From assembly GCA_013397845.1 (NCBI GenBank), contig VZTG01007433.1, positions 71,866-135,865 of the forward strand: 64,000 bases of DNA. The letters run 5' to 3'. The notes under the pieces were generated by a model, which saw nothing but the letters and a program-made list of their open reading frames with translations, made no database searches and was not told the DNA's origin. The first letter of the stretch is position 1. Each line of letters starts with the position of its first letter. Of the stretch, positions 49,491 to 61,924 are shown piece after piece. The stretch comes from Melanocharis versteri. Lineage: Eukaryota; Chordata; Aves; Passeriformes; Melanocharitidae. Made by a program: the position numbers and the translations under genes.

Positions 49491-52400
49491 ATGGCTGAAC
49501 TCTGGCTGTGCTGAAGATGAGTGACCCGTTTCCTTCTTGAGAGACCCCAGCATCCTTGGAACATTTTAGTCACTAGCAGCTGCTGGAAGTAGGTTCATGA
49601 GTGGGTCTGGATCATTTGGCTTAGACTGTCAGTGGAAGACTGAACATGTGCTTTTTCTGGTAAAAAGGCACTCGAAACACCAATTGCGCTCCTTTTTTAA
49701 ACTCCCTGGAGTAATGGAGGATGTTATAGCTCCATGAAAAGCTTGGGTTGAGCCAGTAATTTGACACACTATGTATTTCAGCCCTGACTAAATTCACATC
49801 TACACCAAACTTCAAATATTTTATTTTACAGAAACCCCACTCCTGCAAAGAAAAGTATATCAAATGCAGCTGCTTTTTCTGCTCTTTATGAAGAGTGACC
49901 TTGAAAGTATCATCACCCATTGCAGGGTACAGGAGCAACACATTTGTCAAAGCAGAGTAGCAGTAGTTTAAGAAACAGAAAGCCTTTCAAATTTATTTAT
50001 ATAAAGTATTTCAAATTCCAGTGCATGTGGTGTATGAGTTTTCTAGCAACTGGAATAGAACCAGATGTTGGAAATCCAATGCCAGTACATCACCTTGTAG
50101 GACGGATTACCATACCTCAGGCTGAGAGCACAGATATTGCTGGTGCTTTCCCTGTGGGGAAAAAAGAAGTCTGGGGTTTCTGCCTGCAGTAGTGACCACC
50201 TCAGTCCCATGGTGGCTGCACCACTGGGGGATGGGAGTTGAAAGGGCACCTTTGTTCCTTGAGTTCCACTTTGCATAAACCAAAGGTTATGGCCACTATT
50301 CTCTGAAGCCTTTGGCTCTCTGCATTTTATGCATTTCAGTTGCAGGGATGATAAGAAAGAAGAAATTATGCCTTAGGAAATGGGCGGTTGCATCTGTTGT
50401 ACACAACAGGACCTACAGCTGGGTATGGGTGGCTTTGTAAGAAAGTGGAACAGGGCCACACAACGTTACGTTTGTTGGCTTAGGTGCAGTGAGAATGAAA
50501 TGTGTTACAGTCCTGACTGGTGCCTTTTCTCCCAAGCATATGTAATGCCCAAATCCTCTTTCAGCTGAAACGCATGTATTGTTCTTAAAAGCACTTTTGG
50601 GTAAACAGCTATCAATTAGAGACATTTTACTTCATATTTTACCAGGCAATAACTAAACAAAATGACAAATGCATTAAAATGATCAAACAATGGAATTTCC
50701 ATTGTATACTGTGCCATATTAACTAATCCTCAAAAAAATTCAAAACCATCCGCTGATGTATTGCAGGCATTTGTTTATAATAGAGATCTAGTAAACTGTA
50801 AGACTTATGCATATTTCTCTTTTTCACTCGGTAAATCTTTGAGAGATAAAAGTTTTATTGGTGCAGAAGAAGGCTGAATATCTAGGTACTTACCATGCAT
50901 GGAATATATATGGGTTTAACTCACGATTTATATACACAATGCTGCATTGCAAAACTGCCTTGGAAATCTAGTCATGTAGCAGAAATCATGATCCCCTGCC
51001 CTTTGCTACGATGACTGATGATAATGTAAAACCTAATTTTAAACTCGCTTTTCAAAAAACTTTCTCTCCCATCAGTAGATATATAGAATTTGGTGGCTTG
51101 ATGTATTTTAATGACCCATCAGATCTCTTTTTAAGCAAGTTGAAAAAGTGAAAACTATAGGTCAGGGCTCTGAACTAAATTTCTCTGTTTACTTCTTCTT
51201 CTGAGTCCTGGACTTTTGTTCCAGGGCTTTGACTGGCTGTTTGTTGGGGCAGGAAAATACTTTTTCCTAGTACAGCTATTACCTTTACCAAAAGTCTTTT
51301 GGATGTCTCTGAGGTGACAGAATGGCCTTTGAGACAGCTTATGGTGGACACCGCACAGAAGAGGCAGAACTCTGATGGGAACAGATACTGTTACCCTCAG
51401 TTCTGAAAAAGAACATCAGGTATAAACATGACTGATGAGACAGTAGATTGGACAAATACAGCATTAATTTGTGAAGAGTTCTGTTATGTGGTTGTCAATG
51501 CAGAAAAATAGACTGAAATGTCAGGTTCCTTCCACCCACTCCAAAGAACACTGTCACATTGACCTTTGATCAGGTTTTTGGGCCTAAGAGTGAGTATAAA
51601 ACAGCAACATTCATTTGCCTACAAGGATACTCCTCACTCAAACTAGACTCATGCTGCAACAGATTGAAATATCAATTTTACTTTGGGAAACAAGCTTGTT
51701 GAAGAGGGATGGAGGAAGAGAGAGGTAGAGAAGAAGAAATAAGCAGAGAGAGAGGTGAAGCTCCTCAGTTTTGTCATTCCTTTTGACGGAAATGTTTTTT
51801 TAAAATACACTACTGACTTAGGAAGATTTGTCTTTCACATTCATTGCACAGGTGTCAAACTAAATTTTATCTTACAATGTCTTGTGCACTGGAGCATAGC
51901 TCATGTGACATTTTGTAACATAATGCAACATAAGGTAATAAATCATACTGAAGTGAATAAAACCTCATTTTTGTGTATGCGTCTTGAGGAGAGGAATGAA
52001 CCAAACAGCACAGTGCTAATTTTACTGTGCTTCTATCATTGTTAAAAAATTATTTTTTTTCTCTCCTGTCCTTGCTGAGGGGCTATATATCAAAATAGTT
52101 CTTCAAAGTAAAATTATTTTCCACCTAATTTTTGCATATATATTGTGCATCTGGGGGATCATAAACTTTTAGAAGAAAATATAGGCTTGAGAGCTCAGTA
52201 AAACTTCTCAGAGTAACAAGATACACTTTAAAGTGTAGCGACCACAGAAATAAACCTCCTTTCAGCTAAGTGAAAAATAATTAATCTGTTGTGCAGCTGT
52301 GGTTTCTGAAGATGTACTGTAGGCAAATGAAAGTGCAATTTAGAGTCAGTTTGTTTTTCTTAGGTACATCAGTGAAGAATTGGAGTGCAATTTTTGGGAA

Positions 52401-54399
52401 GAACCTTGTGGTGAATAGGTCTGTCTTAGGTGGGAATAACAGATTAGTCTCCAGGAAGCCAGCAGCACACCGCTCATGTGCCTAACAGCACTCACAATAC
52501 CACGCTCACTAAGAAGCATCTGCTGCCTGCACATGAGACTCTCCCTTTTCTTTGTGAGGGAAGTCTGTCATGTCAAAGGTGGACTGGAGTTTAAGAGAGT
52601 TTCAGACAGAACTCTTTCACTGGATGTTGGAGATATCAACCTTGGGAGTGGTGTGATTACTCCTAAGCACCCTAGAGAAGCACCACTTCTAGAAGTGCTA
52701 CACGCCTAAATATTGCTCCATCTAAGCAAACAATCTCAAGATATGTTCCTCCTCACTTATAGATTATCAAATGAAAGAATAAAAAAAGAAAATTGAGACT
52801 TTTTCCTACTTTAGTTCAGAATTCAGGTAAGGACTATTGTGCCAATGACATCATCATTATAAGTGCAAGTAGTCAGTTGCAAGACGGTGTGGACTTAAGT
52901 GATGATATGACATACAATATGACTGGTAAAGTTGTAAAATAAACAATAAATTCAAAAAGGGAAAAAAAGAAAAGAGGTGCTGTAATTCCTGTCTGTAGGT
53001 ATCCTGCTCTCTACTAATACACAGAGTGTGCCTCTGAGAAAGACCAGTGTGACAAAGTGGAATTACTATTTGGAAAGTGGTAAAAATTGCATAAAGCAAG
53101 TTCTGCATATCTAAGTACTAAACAGTTCCTTGGAAGAATATGTAATCATTTAAAAGTATACATAGTAGTTTTAAAGCAGTGGAATTATTTTTACTATGAA
53201 TTATTAATCTCCTGCACTTATCATGTAAAGGGGTGGTGACTTCTTTTACAAACAAAATACTTTTTATTGACACTAAGAACAGCATTTAATTGAACCTCTT
53301 TCCCCAGTTATTGTCAGAAAAGAGTTTACACTTGTGCTTTGGAAAAATGTTTTAGGAAGATTTATCAGAGCTTCAAAAAAAGCTGTCCATGAACTAATGG
53401 AATTATACTATCTTTGAATTCTCTCCACCAGAACTTAGAATGGTTGCTAATTCCTTTCTTTGCTCTTTTGGTGTTTGCAAAGGGGTTCACTAAAGCCTGA
53501 ATTGATATAATTATTGGCTTGGATTGTTAGAGATTTAGGCCAGATGGCTATGGGTTTCTAAAGTCCCAGTTGCTTGTGTTAGCTTTTCTAGTTTGCCTAT
53601 AGGGTTTGAGGATCAGCAGTTTGAAAGGGCTGCAAACTTGTAAAACAGTATTATTCATGGGGGCAGAATGTTCATCAGCGTGACCCAGTACTAAATACAT
53701 TCATTATGGGCATTTCTATTCGGCACAATTTGCCACACGGTGCTGGTTTGTGGAAGAAAAAAAAAAGAGACAATGGCTTATAAAATGCTTTTGAATGCTT
53801 AAAAAGGAGGAGAGTTCACACTGAGCCTCCTCTGCTTTCTTTTTCAGCAAAAACCTTCTTAGTGACTTTGGCTGAGCTCTGCTGAGAGGAAGTAAATTGG
53901 GCAAATAAGAGATTCACTCTTTACATTTCTGGATATGCCGTGGGGGGCACATAAGAGAGGGAGAAGAGCAATAAAAGAGTGATGGTATCCTTATGGGCAA
54001 CAAATGGACAAAGTTAGCAGAAAAACAAAGAGAAACCTAGCAAGCCTGTGGATAAAATGATAAAAGCATATGTAAAAAGGAGTAGAAGCCACATAAATAG
54101 ATATATCTGAAATGAGAAGAATGCATCAGCTTGCATGTCCTGAATGCAGCCTGAAGCTCACACATGGATCTGTAACATTCCTCGTGCGCACAAAATACAT
54201 GCCCAACTCAGACATAAGATTATATTTTTGTGTGCAAATGTGTGGGAGTGTGAATAGTTTTCCGCAACATCGGAGAGGGGAGATACTTGTCATTTTCTAA
54301 ACAATCTGTCTTGTGGCTTCTTTTCCTTTAAAACACTTGGCACGTAGAAGGTGTGCTTAGCACAGAGTGTCACGGTGGAGCATGAAGTGCTGTTTCAAA
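49491..54399. other. Intergenic DNA proximal to PCDH18
   Basis: No gene or RNA was recognised. A purine-rich GAGA-type tract lies at 51701-51760. Composition stays AT-rich until about 54.4 kb, where CpG and GC rise at the PCDH18 promoter. Confidence 0.55.
51701..51760 (+). repeat. Purine-rich (GA)n-like tract
   Basis: About 60 bases of almost only A and G, including GAGAGAGAGG and AAGAAGAAAT stretches. Confidence 0.75.
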
Positions 54400-55464
54400 T
54401 AGGATGAAAAAGATCATCTGAAGTAGCACTGGAACAGCAAATAAAAAAGCTCAGAGACAAATGCGTGCACGAACGCACAGAGGAATGGGGCTCAGGCAGA
54501 GGCAGCTGCACTGAGGGCAGAGATGCTGCGAGAGGCAGCCGGGGAAGGACCGGAGAGTGCAAAATGTTCCTGACTTGGGAAGAAGGATAGGTTTCGTGGA
54601 GCGGAGGAGCTGTCGCTGTGCTCCGGGCAGGAGCACATATATTGGGAACATGCAGGCTGTAAGTAAACAAGCAGCAAGAAGACGGTCTTGCGGCACGGAT
54701 AGCGAGACGTCACCCCCAGCTCTTTTACTAAGTAAACCCCAGCGAGTTAAAGCTCCCAGAGAGTTAAACAAGGGGGAACCTAAAAGTATGTAAATAAGGA
54801 GCGCGATCGCATTTCTCGTGGCAGGAAGGGGAGGAATTAAAATCACAAAACCCCGCTTGAAACTGCCATGAAAATTCGGGAGGTGGGGAGGAGAGACGTT
54901 GATTTAAAGTTGCCCATTAGTCATTTGTGTCCCCCAACCCCCATCCTTGGCGGCGAGCGGCTGCTAGCCAAGAGGCCGCCCGCGCTCCCGGTCNTGGCTG
55001 CTCTGGGCTCAGCACAGGCCAGGCAAAAGCTTTGTCTGGGGACTTGGAGTGAAGTTGCGGAGGATTTTAGGCTGGAGCCGGCGAGGGAGGGCGTTCAGTC
55101 CGGCGGCAAATGCGGAGAAGGACGGGAGGACGGGCAGCAACTCCATCCCGCCAGCTCCCGGCGGTCCCTGGATGCTGACGGCGGGAGAGGAGCACGCTGC
55201 CCCGGAGCATCTCAGCCTGGAAGAGGAGCGCTGAGTCAAATGAGAAAGCGTGGATTGCTTACAGATTGTATCTGGATGTCCCGGCACGGTGTGTATAAAA
55301 AAAGCAGAAAGTTTTCTGATCTGTAAATTATTAATACGTGGCTGGCTAGAAAAGGCGTTTTCAAGTTGGAAAGGACCAGATGTGCTTTGGGTTTAAGGTA
55401 CTGAAGGAAGGCAGAATATTTGCTTTTTGACTTACTGAGAGAAATTAATTGCAAAAACGTACAA
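54400..55464 (+). promoter_or_regulatory. PCDH18: PCDH18 promoter and 5'UTR region
   Basis: GC and CpG content rise clearly here, strongest at about 54590-55260, after 54 kb of AT-rich DNA, and the block ends just before the PCDH18 start. Visible elements are a CRE-like GACGTCAC (54706-54713), the palindrome GCGATCGC (54803-54810), and a TATA-like TATAAAA (55294-55300) that would place a start site near 55325. The transcription start cannot be fixed from sequence, so promoter and 5'UTR are not separated. An in-frame TGA at 55402-55404 closes the coding frame upstream. One ambiguous base lies at 54994. Confidence 0.55.
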
Positions 55465-57948
55465 ATGTACCGAATCGGCGGTAAAATGCACTTTCTATTC
55501 ATTTTTGCACTGATTGTAATATCTTGCAATAATGCTGTGCTGGGCAAGAATTTGAAATACAGGATTTATGAGGAGCAGAGGGTTGGATCAGTAATTGCAA
55601 GACTATCGGAGGATGTTGCTGATGTTTTAATAAAAATGCCTAACCCTTCCTCAGTTCGGTTTCGAGCCATGCAGAGGGGAAATTCTCCCTTGCTTGTAGT
55701 CCGTGAGGATAATGGAGAAATCAGCATAGGAGCTAAAATTGATCGGGAACAACTGTGCCAGAAAAACTTAAACTGCTCCATAGAGTTTGATGTGATCACT
55801 CTTCCCACTGAACATCTGCAGCTTTTCCATGTTGAAGTTGAAGTGCTGGATATTAATGACAACTCTCCGCAGTTTTCCAGAGCTCTTATCCCTATTGAGA
55901 TATCAGAGAGTGCAGCTGTAGGAACTCGGATCCCTTTGGACAGTGCTTTTGATCCAGATGTGGGAGACAATTCTCTTCACACTTATTCCCTTTCTGCAAA
56001 TGATTTTTTTAGCATTGATGTGAGAACCAGGACTGATGGTGCTAAGTATGCAGAGCTGATTGTGGTTAGAGAGCTGGACCGTGAGTTGAAGTCTAGTTAT
56101 GAACTCCAACTCACTGCCTCTGACAAAGGGGTGCCTCAGAGATCTGGGTCATCCCTCCTGAAAATCAGCATTTCTGATTCCAATGACAACAGCCCTGTGT
56201 TTGAGCAGCAGTCGTATATTATCCAGCTCTTGGAAAACTCTCCCATTGGGACTTTGCTCATAGACCTCAATGCTACTGATCCAGATGAGGGCGCCAATGG
56301 GAAGGTTGTGTACTCCTTTAGCAGTCATGTGTCTGCCAAAATTATAGAAACTTTTAGGATAGACCCAGAAAAAGGTCACCTGACCCTTCTGAAGCAAGTG
56401 GACTATGAAGTGACCAAATCCTATGAAATTGACGCTCAGGCTCAGGATATGGGGCCAAATTCTATTCCAGCTCACTGCAAAATTATAATTAAAATTGTGG
56501 ATGTGAATGACAACAAGCCAGAAATTAACCTAAATCTGATGTCCACAGAGAGAGAAGAGGTAGCTTACATTTCTGAAGGGTCACCCCTAGACACCTTTGT
56601 TGCCCTGGTCAGAGTGCAAGATAAGGACTCTGGTGTGAATGGAGAGATTGTTTGTAAGCTCCATGGGCATGGCCACTTTAAACTTCAAAAGACTTATGAA
56701 AACAACTATTTCATCTTGACTAATGCCACTCTAGATAGGGAAAAGAGATCTGAATATAGCTTGACTGTAATAGCAGAAGACAAGGGAACACCAAGTCTCT
56801 CCACAGTGAAACACTTTACTGTCCAAATCAGTGATGAAAATGACAACCCACCCCGCTTCCAGACAAACAGATATGAAGTTGTTATCTTGGAAAATAACTC
56901 TCCGGGAGCATACATCACATCAGTCACAGCCACAGATCCAGATCTAGGCGACAATGGGCAGGTGACATACACTATTTTGGAGAACTCTGTTTTGGGAAGT
57001 TCTATAACCACCTATGTTACCATCGATCCCTCCAATGGGGCGATCTATGCCCTGCGGACCTTTGATCATGAAGAAGTAAATCAAATTGCCTTCGTGGTCC
57101 AAGCTAGGGATGGAGGGAGCCAGCAGCTTGTTAGCAACACCACAGTTGTACTCACCATCATTGATGAAAATGACAACGCTCCCGTCATCGTGGGGCCAGT
57201 GCTACGCAACAGCACAGCAGAAATCTCAATCCCTAAAGATGCTGAAATTGGCTTTCTTGTCACCAGGATAAGGGCTACAGACAGAGACTCTGGTATGAAC
57301 TCTGAACTGAGCTGCTCCATAGCAGCTGACAAAGAAAACAGCATCTTTGTGATGGATCCCCAAACTTGTGACATCTCTATCAATGTGAGTGTTGAATCAG
57401 TTCCAACAAAACAATGGGAGTTTTTGGTGATAGTCCAGGATAAAGGCAGCCCTCAGCTTAGTACTAAAGCTCTTCTGAAATGTACAATTTTGGAGCATGT
57501 TTATTCATTTTCAAGCACCGAAGCAACTTTGGTAAGCCAACCCTCCCTGGACATCTCCATGATAACGATTATATCCTTAGGATCAATATGTGCCGTGTTG
57601 TTGGTTATTATGGTTATCTTTGCTACGAGGTGCAATCGAGAGAAAAAGGACACCAGGTCTTACAACTGTCGTGTGGCCGAATCAACCTACCAGCACCATC
57701 CAAAACGTCCCTCCAGGCAGATCCACAAAGGGGACATTACACTGGTGCCGACAGTTAATGGCACTCTACCCATCAGATCTCACCACAGAGCTTCACCGTC
57801 ATCGTCCCCAGCCCTGGAGAGGGGTCAAATGAACAGCCGGCAGAGCCACCACAGCCACCAATCACTGAACAGCCTGGTGACCATCTCCTCGAACCACGTC
57901 CCTGAAAATTTCTCCCTGGAACTCACCCATGCTACGCCAGCTGTTGAG
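55465..57948 (+). CDS. PCDH18: Protocadherin-18, coding exon 1 (ectodomain, TM, proximal tail)
   Basis: Delta-2 protocadherin, a calcium-dependent adhesion receptor of neural and other developing cells. This exon encodes residues 1-828, intact. Met1 aligns with the start of mammalian PCDH18 as I recall it; Met8 (55486) has the better A at -3 and begins the hydrophobic signal peptide (residues 8-27, cleavage before KNLKYRIYEE). Six cadherin repeats follow. Their calcium linkers are DINDN (129-133), DSNDN (238-242), DVNDN (346-350), DENDN (457-461) and DENDN (567-571), with DPD/DRD-type motifs within repeats. EC1 has the protocadherin Cys-x5-Cys loop (LCQKNLNC). A single helix spans about 699-721 and is followed by RCNREKK. 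The tail reaches the conserved SLNSLVTISSN / ENFSLELTHATPAVE segment. The donor GAG|GTAAGG is in phase 0. A large first exon holding the entire ectodomain is typical of this family. Confidence 0.97.
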
Positions 57949-58881
57949 GTAAGGTCCAGGCCTTGTTTTTTGCACATCCATTTATGCAGACACTCATTTG
58001 GGAGCATATACATACCCCTGCATGCAATCTGGGACAGCAAGAGCCAGTCAGGTCTATGCCTCATGGGAATGTGTCATGGATTTCTCTTTGATGTCATAGC
58101 TTTTCAGTTTTACTCCAATATCAACAGATTCCATCTCCATGGGGAACAGGAGTAAATCTATTGTTAATAACATTATTCCTTAGTTCTTCCCTGTAAGGTC
58201 AAAACAATGGAGTGCAACATAGTGCTCTGCACTGGTTAACTGTTCACTCTTTCTTCCTTGCCTTCCCTCTCCCTCTGTACAGCTCCATCTGAGAAAGAGT
58301 GCCTGAGTATTTATATTCAGAAACAATCCAGGAAACTCTTTTATTAATGGGGGTGAAGAACTAAAAGGTTCTGACACAGTTTGAGTACAGCTGCAGTAAC
58401 ACATGATCACCATATCTCATACTTTTAGACTCCCTGTCTCAGTTTTTACTGCAAATGCTGGGTCATGGCTTAAATGAATGAGAGCTGTGTCCTGGTAACT
58501 CTTTATATGTAAAGCAAGGCTGTTTTGTTTTGAATTAGGATCCTGGAATGGTAAAGGCTTGATTCTAATATATTAAACCAAAACAAAACTCCACCTGTTT
58601 AATTGCTTGTTTTACTTGTTAAGGATTTAATTATTATGAGTTCAGAGGCTAATGAATAGCAATGAACTTCCTCATTGTACAGAGTCTTCAGATGTTTCCT
58701 GTGTCAGACACTTCAGTACCAAATAGTCTGTTGTACTGCATTATATATGTGCAGAGATTTAATTAAATCTTAAAGGAGAAAAAAATAAACCACAAACAAA
58801 TCTTAGTAGTGAATTAGTGGCTTTATAGCTAGGAGCTTGAGCTTTCATTTGAAGGAATCAGTCTTTTCACCTTTTCTTCAG
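57949..58881 (+). other. PCDH18: PCDH18 intron 1, with in-frame read-through
   Basis: A 933-base intron between GTAAGG and the TTCAGCAG acceptor. If not spliced, the frame continues 68 codons to TAA at 58153-58155. An AATAAA lies at 58784-58789, so a polyadenylated short transcript is mechanically possible. No repeat or other gene was recognised. Confidence 0.75.
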
Positions 58882-58970
58882 CAGGTTTCTCAGCTTCTCT
58901 CGATGCTTCACCAGGGGCAGTATCAACCAAGGCCAAGTTTTCGAGGAAACAAGTATTCCAGAAGCTACAG
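58882..58970 (+). CDS. PCDH18: Protocadherin-18, coding exon 2
   Basis: 89 bases encoding residues 829-857 and two bases of Arg858. The product reads QVSQLLSMLHQGQYQPRPSF and then RGNKYSRSY, matching the cytoplasmic conserved region of PCDH18. The acceptor is a tandem NAGNAG (TTCAGCAG). Using the first AG keeps Gln829, as in the mammalian protein I recall; using the second starts at 58885 and drops it. The donor is CAG|GTAAGA. Phase is 0 in and 2 out, consistent with exons 1 and 3. Confidence 0.93.
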
Positions 58971-59098
58971 GTAAGAATCCAGATTGTTCTGCTACAAATG
59001 AATGTACATGGAATAGAAAATACAGCCATGTATTTTTAAACAAAAAGTGGACTATAACATACTTGAGATAATGTAGTTCTCCACAATTCTCTTTACAG
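58971..59098 (+). other. PCDH18: PCDH18 intron 2
   Basis: A short 128-base intron bounded by GTAAGA and TTTACAG, with nothing else recognised inside. Confidence 0.9.
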
Positions 59099-59262
59099 AT
59101 ATGCCCTACAAGATATGGATAAATTCAGCTTGAAAGACAGTGGCCGGGGTGATAGTGAAGCCGGAGACAGTGATTATGATTTGGGGAGAGAATCTCCAAT
59201 TGACAGACTTCTTGGGGAAGGATTCAGTGACCTTTTCCTTACAGATGGGAGGATTCCTGCAG
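59099..59262 (+). CDS. PCDH18: Protocadherin-18, coding exon 3
   Basis: 164 bases encoding the end of Arg858 through the first base of Ala913. It carries the conserved delta-protocadherin cytoplasmic motif DKFSLKDSGRGDSE (about 865-878; CM2-like), followed by AGDSDYDLGRESPIDRLLGE and a GFSDLFLTDGRIPA end. The RGD inside this motif is cytoplasmic, so it is not an integrin site. The acceptor is TTTACAG|AT and the donor is GCAG|GTAAAA. If the donor is ignored, the frame stops after a few residues, at 59319-59321. Confidence 0.95.
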
Positions 59263-61221
59263 GTAAAAGCATAATGGAAGCTGAGCAGTTTATTTACAGT
59301 ACTGCCTGGCTGTCACTGTGATAAAACTGCTACTGAGAGACCAAAACTTCTTTAGCTTTCAAGTGCTATGTTTCCTTCCTTTTTCACTCTGCTTCATGAT
59401 AAATACTGAGTTGAAGCCTTGATATAGCTACTAAAATGAAACCTCAGATACAACTGCAAATCTACCCAGAGCAATGCCTACTTTTTTTGTTATTCACATC
59501 ATGAGCTGGCTCCAGATTCCTCCTAAAGGTATGATCTGCTCCAAGTCTTTTAATGACTGGGTGGATGTTTTTGCAAAGCCAGGCAGTCGTGGTTTGTTAA
59601 AAATACAGTGAACTATAATTTGGGAGATAGGTTTTCCACAGTGGATTTGATCCATATGATACAAACTTTTACCATTTAGAAACTGAGTATGAAAGTGGAC
59701 TAGAAATATGGATGGAGAAGAAAGAAAAGTGTTTTTCCCACTGGAAAATGAACTTGAGTGGCAAGGAAAGGTTCTAAATATGTCCCAGATTTTAAATCTT
59801 GCAACCCTAATTTCTGGAAGCAAGAGCTTAAGAGGTACAAGAGGGCAGAAAAGGAAAAAAATTAGAAAAGGGTGAATGGCAGTAGGATAAACACATATAC
59901 ATATTCATGTGTATGAAGTATTGCTTTTAAATTTATGCCCAAATAAAAGTTGAGTAAAAGGTCATGGGAATTCATGCTTAGTACAGATAGAAGAATTTTG
60001 TAATTACTTTAATAATTACACAGCCTCTGGTTGCACCCTAGATCTTGTTCTTACTTCAGATCATATTTAGTTTTCTCTGTATAACCAGAGGGCTGGATAA
60101 TTTCAGTAGTGTTCACTGAACCAAGTTTATAAATTTAACAAGTTTAGTGAAGTAATTTTATAAATGGAGGCCCTTTGCTTTGGGGGGTGGTGCAGCACAC
60201 GGCCCTCCTAAAGTGACCTCCATGTATTAACCAGGGTTGTTATGCTAGGCAAGACAGAATGCCAAAAGTTCAAATTGTTTCTCTCATACATTTTAACTTC
60301 AAAATTTTGTGTGCATATTTTGCTCCAGTCTAGGTCTTATATCACGTATCAGGCCATTCATCTACCTCCTCAAATGTGCTCAAAACTGGAGGCCTTGAAG
60401 AGTTACTCTGTTTTCAGAATCGTTAACCTAAATCTGGAATCCTAATATATTTTTATCCTCATCCTCCCTAACTCCTACTATTTATTCCTCTGCCAGCTAG
60501 CATGAGGCATGTCTCATTCTCTCCTATGCTTTAACAAAGAGGCAGGGAGGGATCTGCTGGAGCTCTCAGTTGCCTGGGAAACTTGAAGTGCTATGGTGTT
60601 TGCACTGGCATCCAGCCCTGTGGCTGCCAAGGAAGAGCAATCCCTTTACAGTGGGCAACTGGGGGCTGCCAGCAGACAGGAATGGCTGTCCTCTTAGCTG
60701 GCTGAAATGCCCATGACCCATTTTCAGCTCTTACAATTCCCTCTCTAAACAGTAAGCCAAAGGATAGGATTTCCAAAAATGCCAGGCTAATTAAATTGAA
60801 AGTAAGGGAAACTCCTCTTAGTACAGACGGAACTGGGTTGGGCTATGAAGATTGGTATTTAATCTCACCCAGATGTCCATTTACTGCTATGCATGGCCTT
60901 AATCCTTCAGATAAGTCTGTTGAACCTGTTCAGATGAGACCTGAATTGTTCTACAATCCCAATATATGAAAAGGAAAAGAAAACTCCCTGAAGATTTCCT
61001 GTTCTCCATTTTGAAAGGTTTCTGCATTGTCAGTCTGGACACAGGCAAAAATGCAGTGGGAAGGTCCTTTCAATTTGTCTGTTTAGGGTGGAACAAGAAA
61101 GGAATGGAGCCTCCTTTTCCCTCAAAACTCCACAAATTACATGATCAGAAAGTTCCATAACTGTCCCTGAAAGACTTGTTTATTTTTCTTTTTAACTCTT
61201 AACCAACAAGCTTTAAATTCT

Positions 61222-61274
61222 GGGGGAAAAAAAAAAAAAAAGAAAAGAAAAGGGAGAGAAAGAGAAAGAAAAAG
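61222..61274 (+). repeat. A-rich/purine simple tract
   Basis: A G5 run, then about fifteen A, then AAAAG and GAGAAAG units. Low-complexity intronic sequence. Confidence 0.85.
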
Positions 61275-61924
61275 CCATGTTGCATCTGGACATTTTTAAA
61301 CTTATTGCTGATTTAAGGACAGAATGTGTCACCATTCAGTTACTTCAGCGTATCTTTTTATCTTACGTTCAGGAATGTCATAATTTGTTATTTTAAACTA
61401 AAACCAGTCCTGATAACAACAGCTGCAAAACTGACGCTAAGACAAACTTTGCTACTAATGAAATGCTAGACCACTGAAAGTATCTAATGAATTTAAGGTA
61501 GTCTTAAAAGAGTCTTCTTAATTAGGAGTGTAATCCTCACCTTCTGGGATGACTTGAGAACTGGCCATGGATCACTTAGATGTCTTTTGACACTTCTAAC
61601 TCTTGGGCATTTTCTGTAAAACATCATACATGGGATCAAACACTTGCAGGCATTTCAGTCACTTGTATCAAAACTTCAGCCACTGATATATTCTAGTTTC
61701 CTTTGTTTGTTTGAAACTTCCTGGATCAGCCGTTATTTTGTAATAGATTGTGTAATATCCAGGCTGCAGTCTGAGCTTGTAATCTTGAAGAAATTCATGC
61801 TGTTGCATGCATGACATGGAGAAAGTTTATACCCGTAGGAATGGAAAAGCCATTAGGAAAGCAAACAATATGATAGGCTGTGTAAAGTGCAAAAATAAAT
61901 AGTGCTGACAGTATGAGAGTAGGA

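Noticed and set aside
54868..55326. 152-codon + strand open frame upstream of PCDH18
   Set aside because: It lies in the GC-rich promoter/leader, contains an ambiguous base, has an Arg/Gly/Ala/Pro composition typical of CpG islands and resembles no protein. Only its last 28 codons are noted, as a possible uORF.
55420..55464. In-frame extension of PCDH18 upstream of Met1
   Set aside because: The frame at 55420 starts with TTG, not ATG, and a TGA lies at 55402. Homology starts at 55465.
55566..57383. Minus-strand frames opposite exon 1
   Set aside because: They are shadows of the strongly supported PCDH18 coding strand.
59139..59147. RGD tripeptide in exon 3 as an integrin site
   Set aside because: It is on the cytoplasmic side of the membrane, within the conserved intracellular motif.
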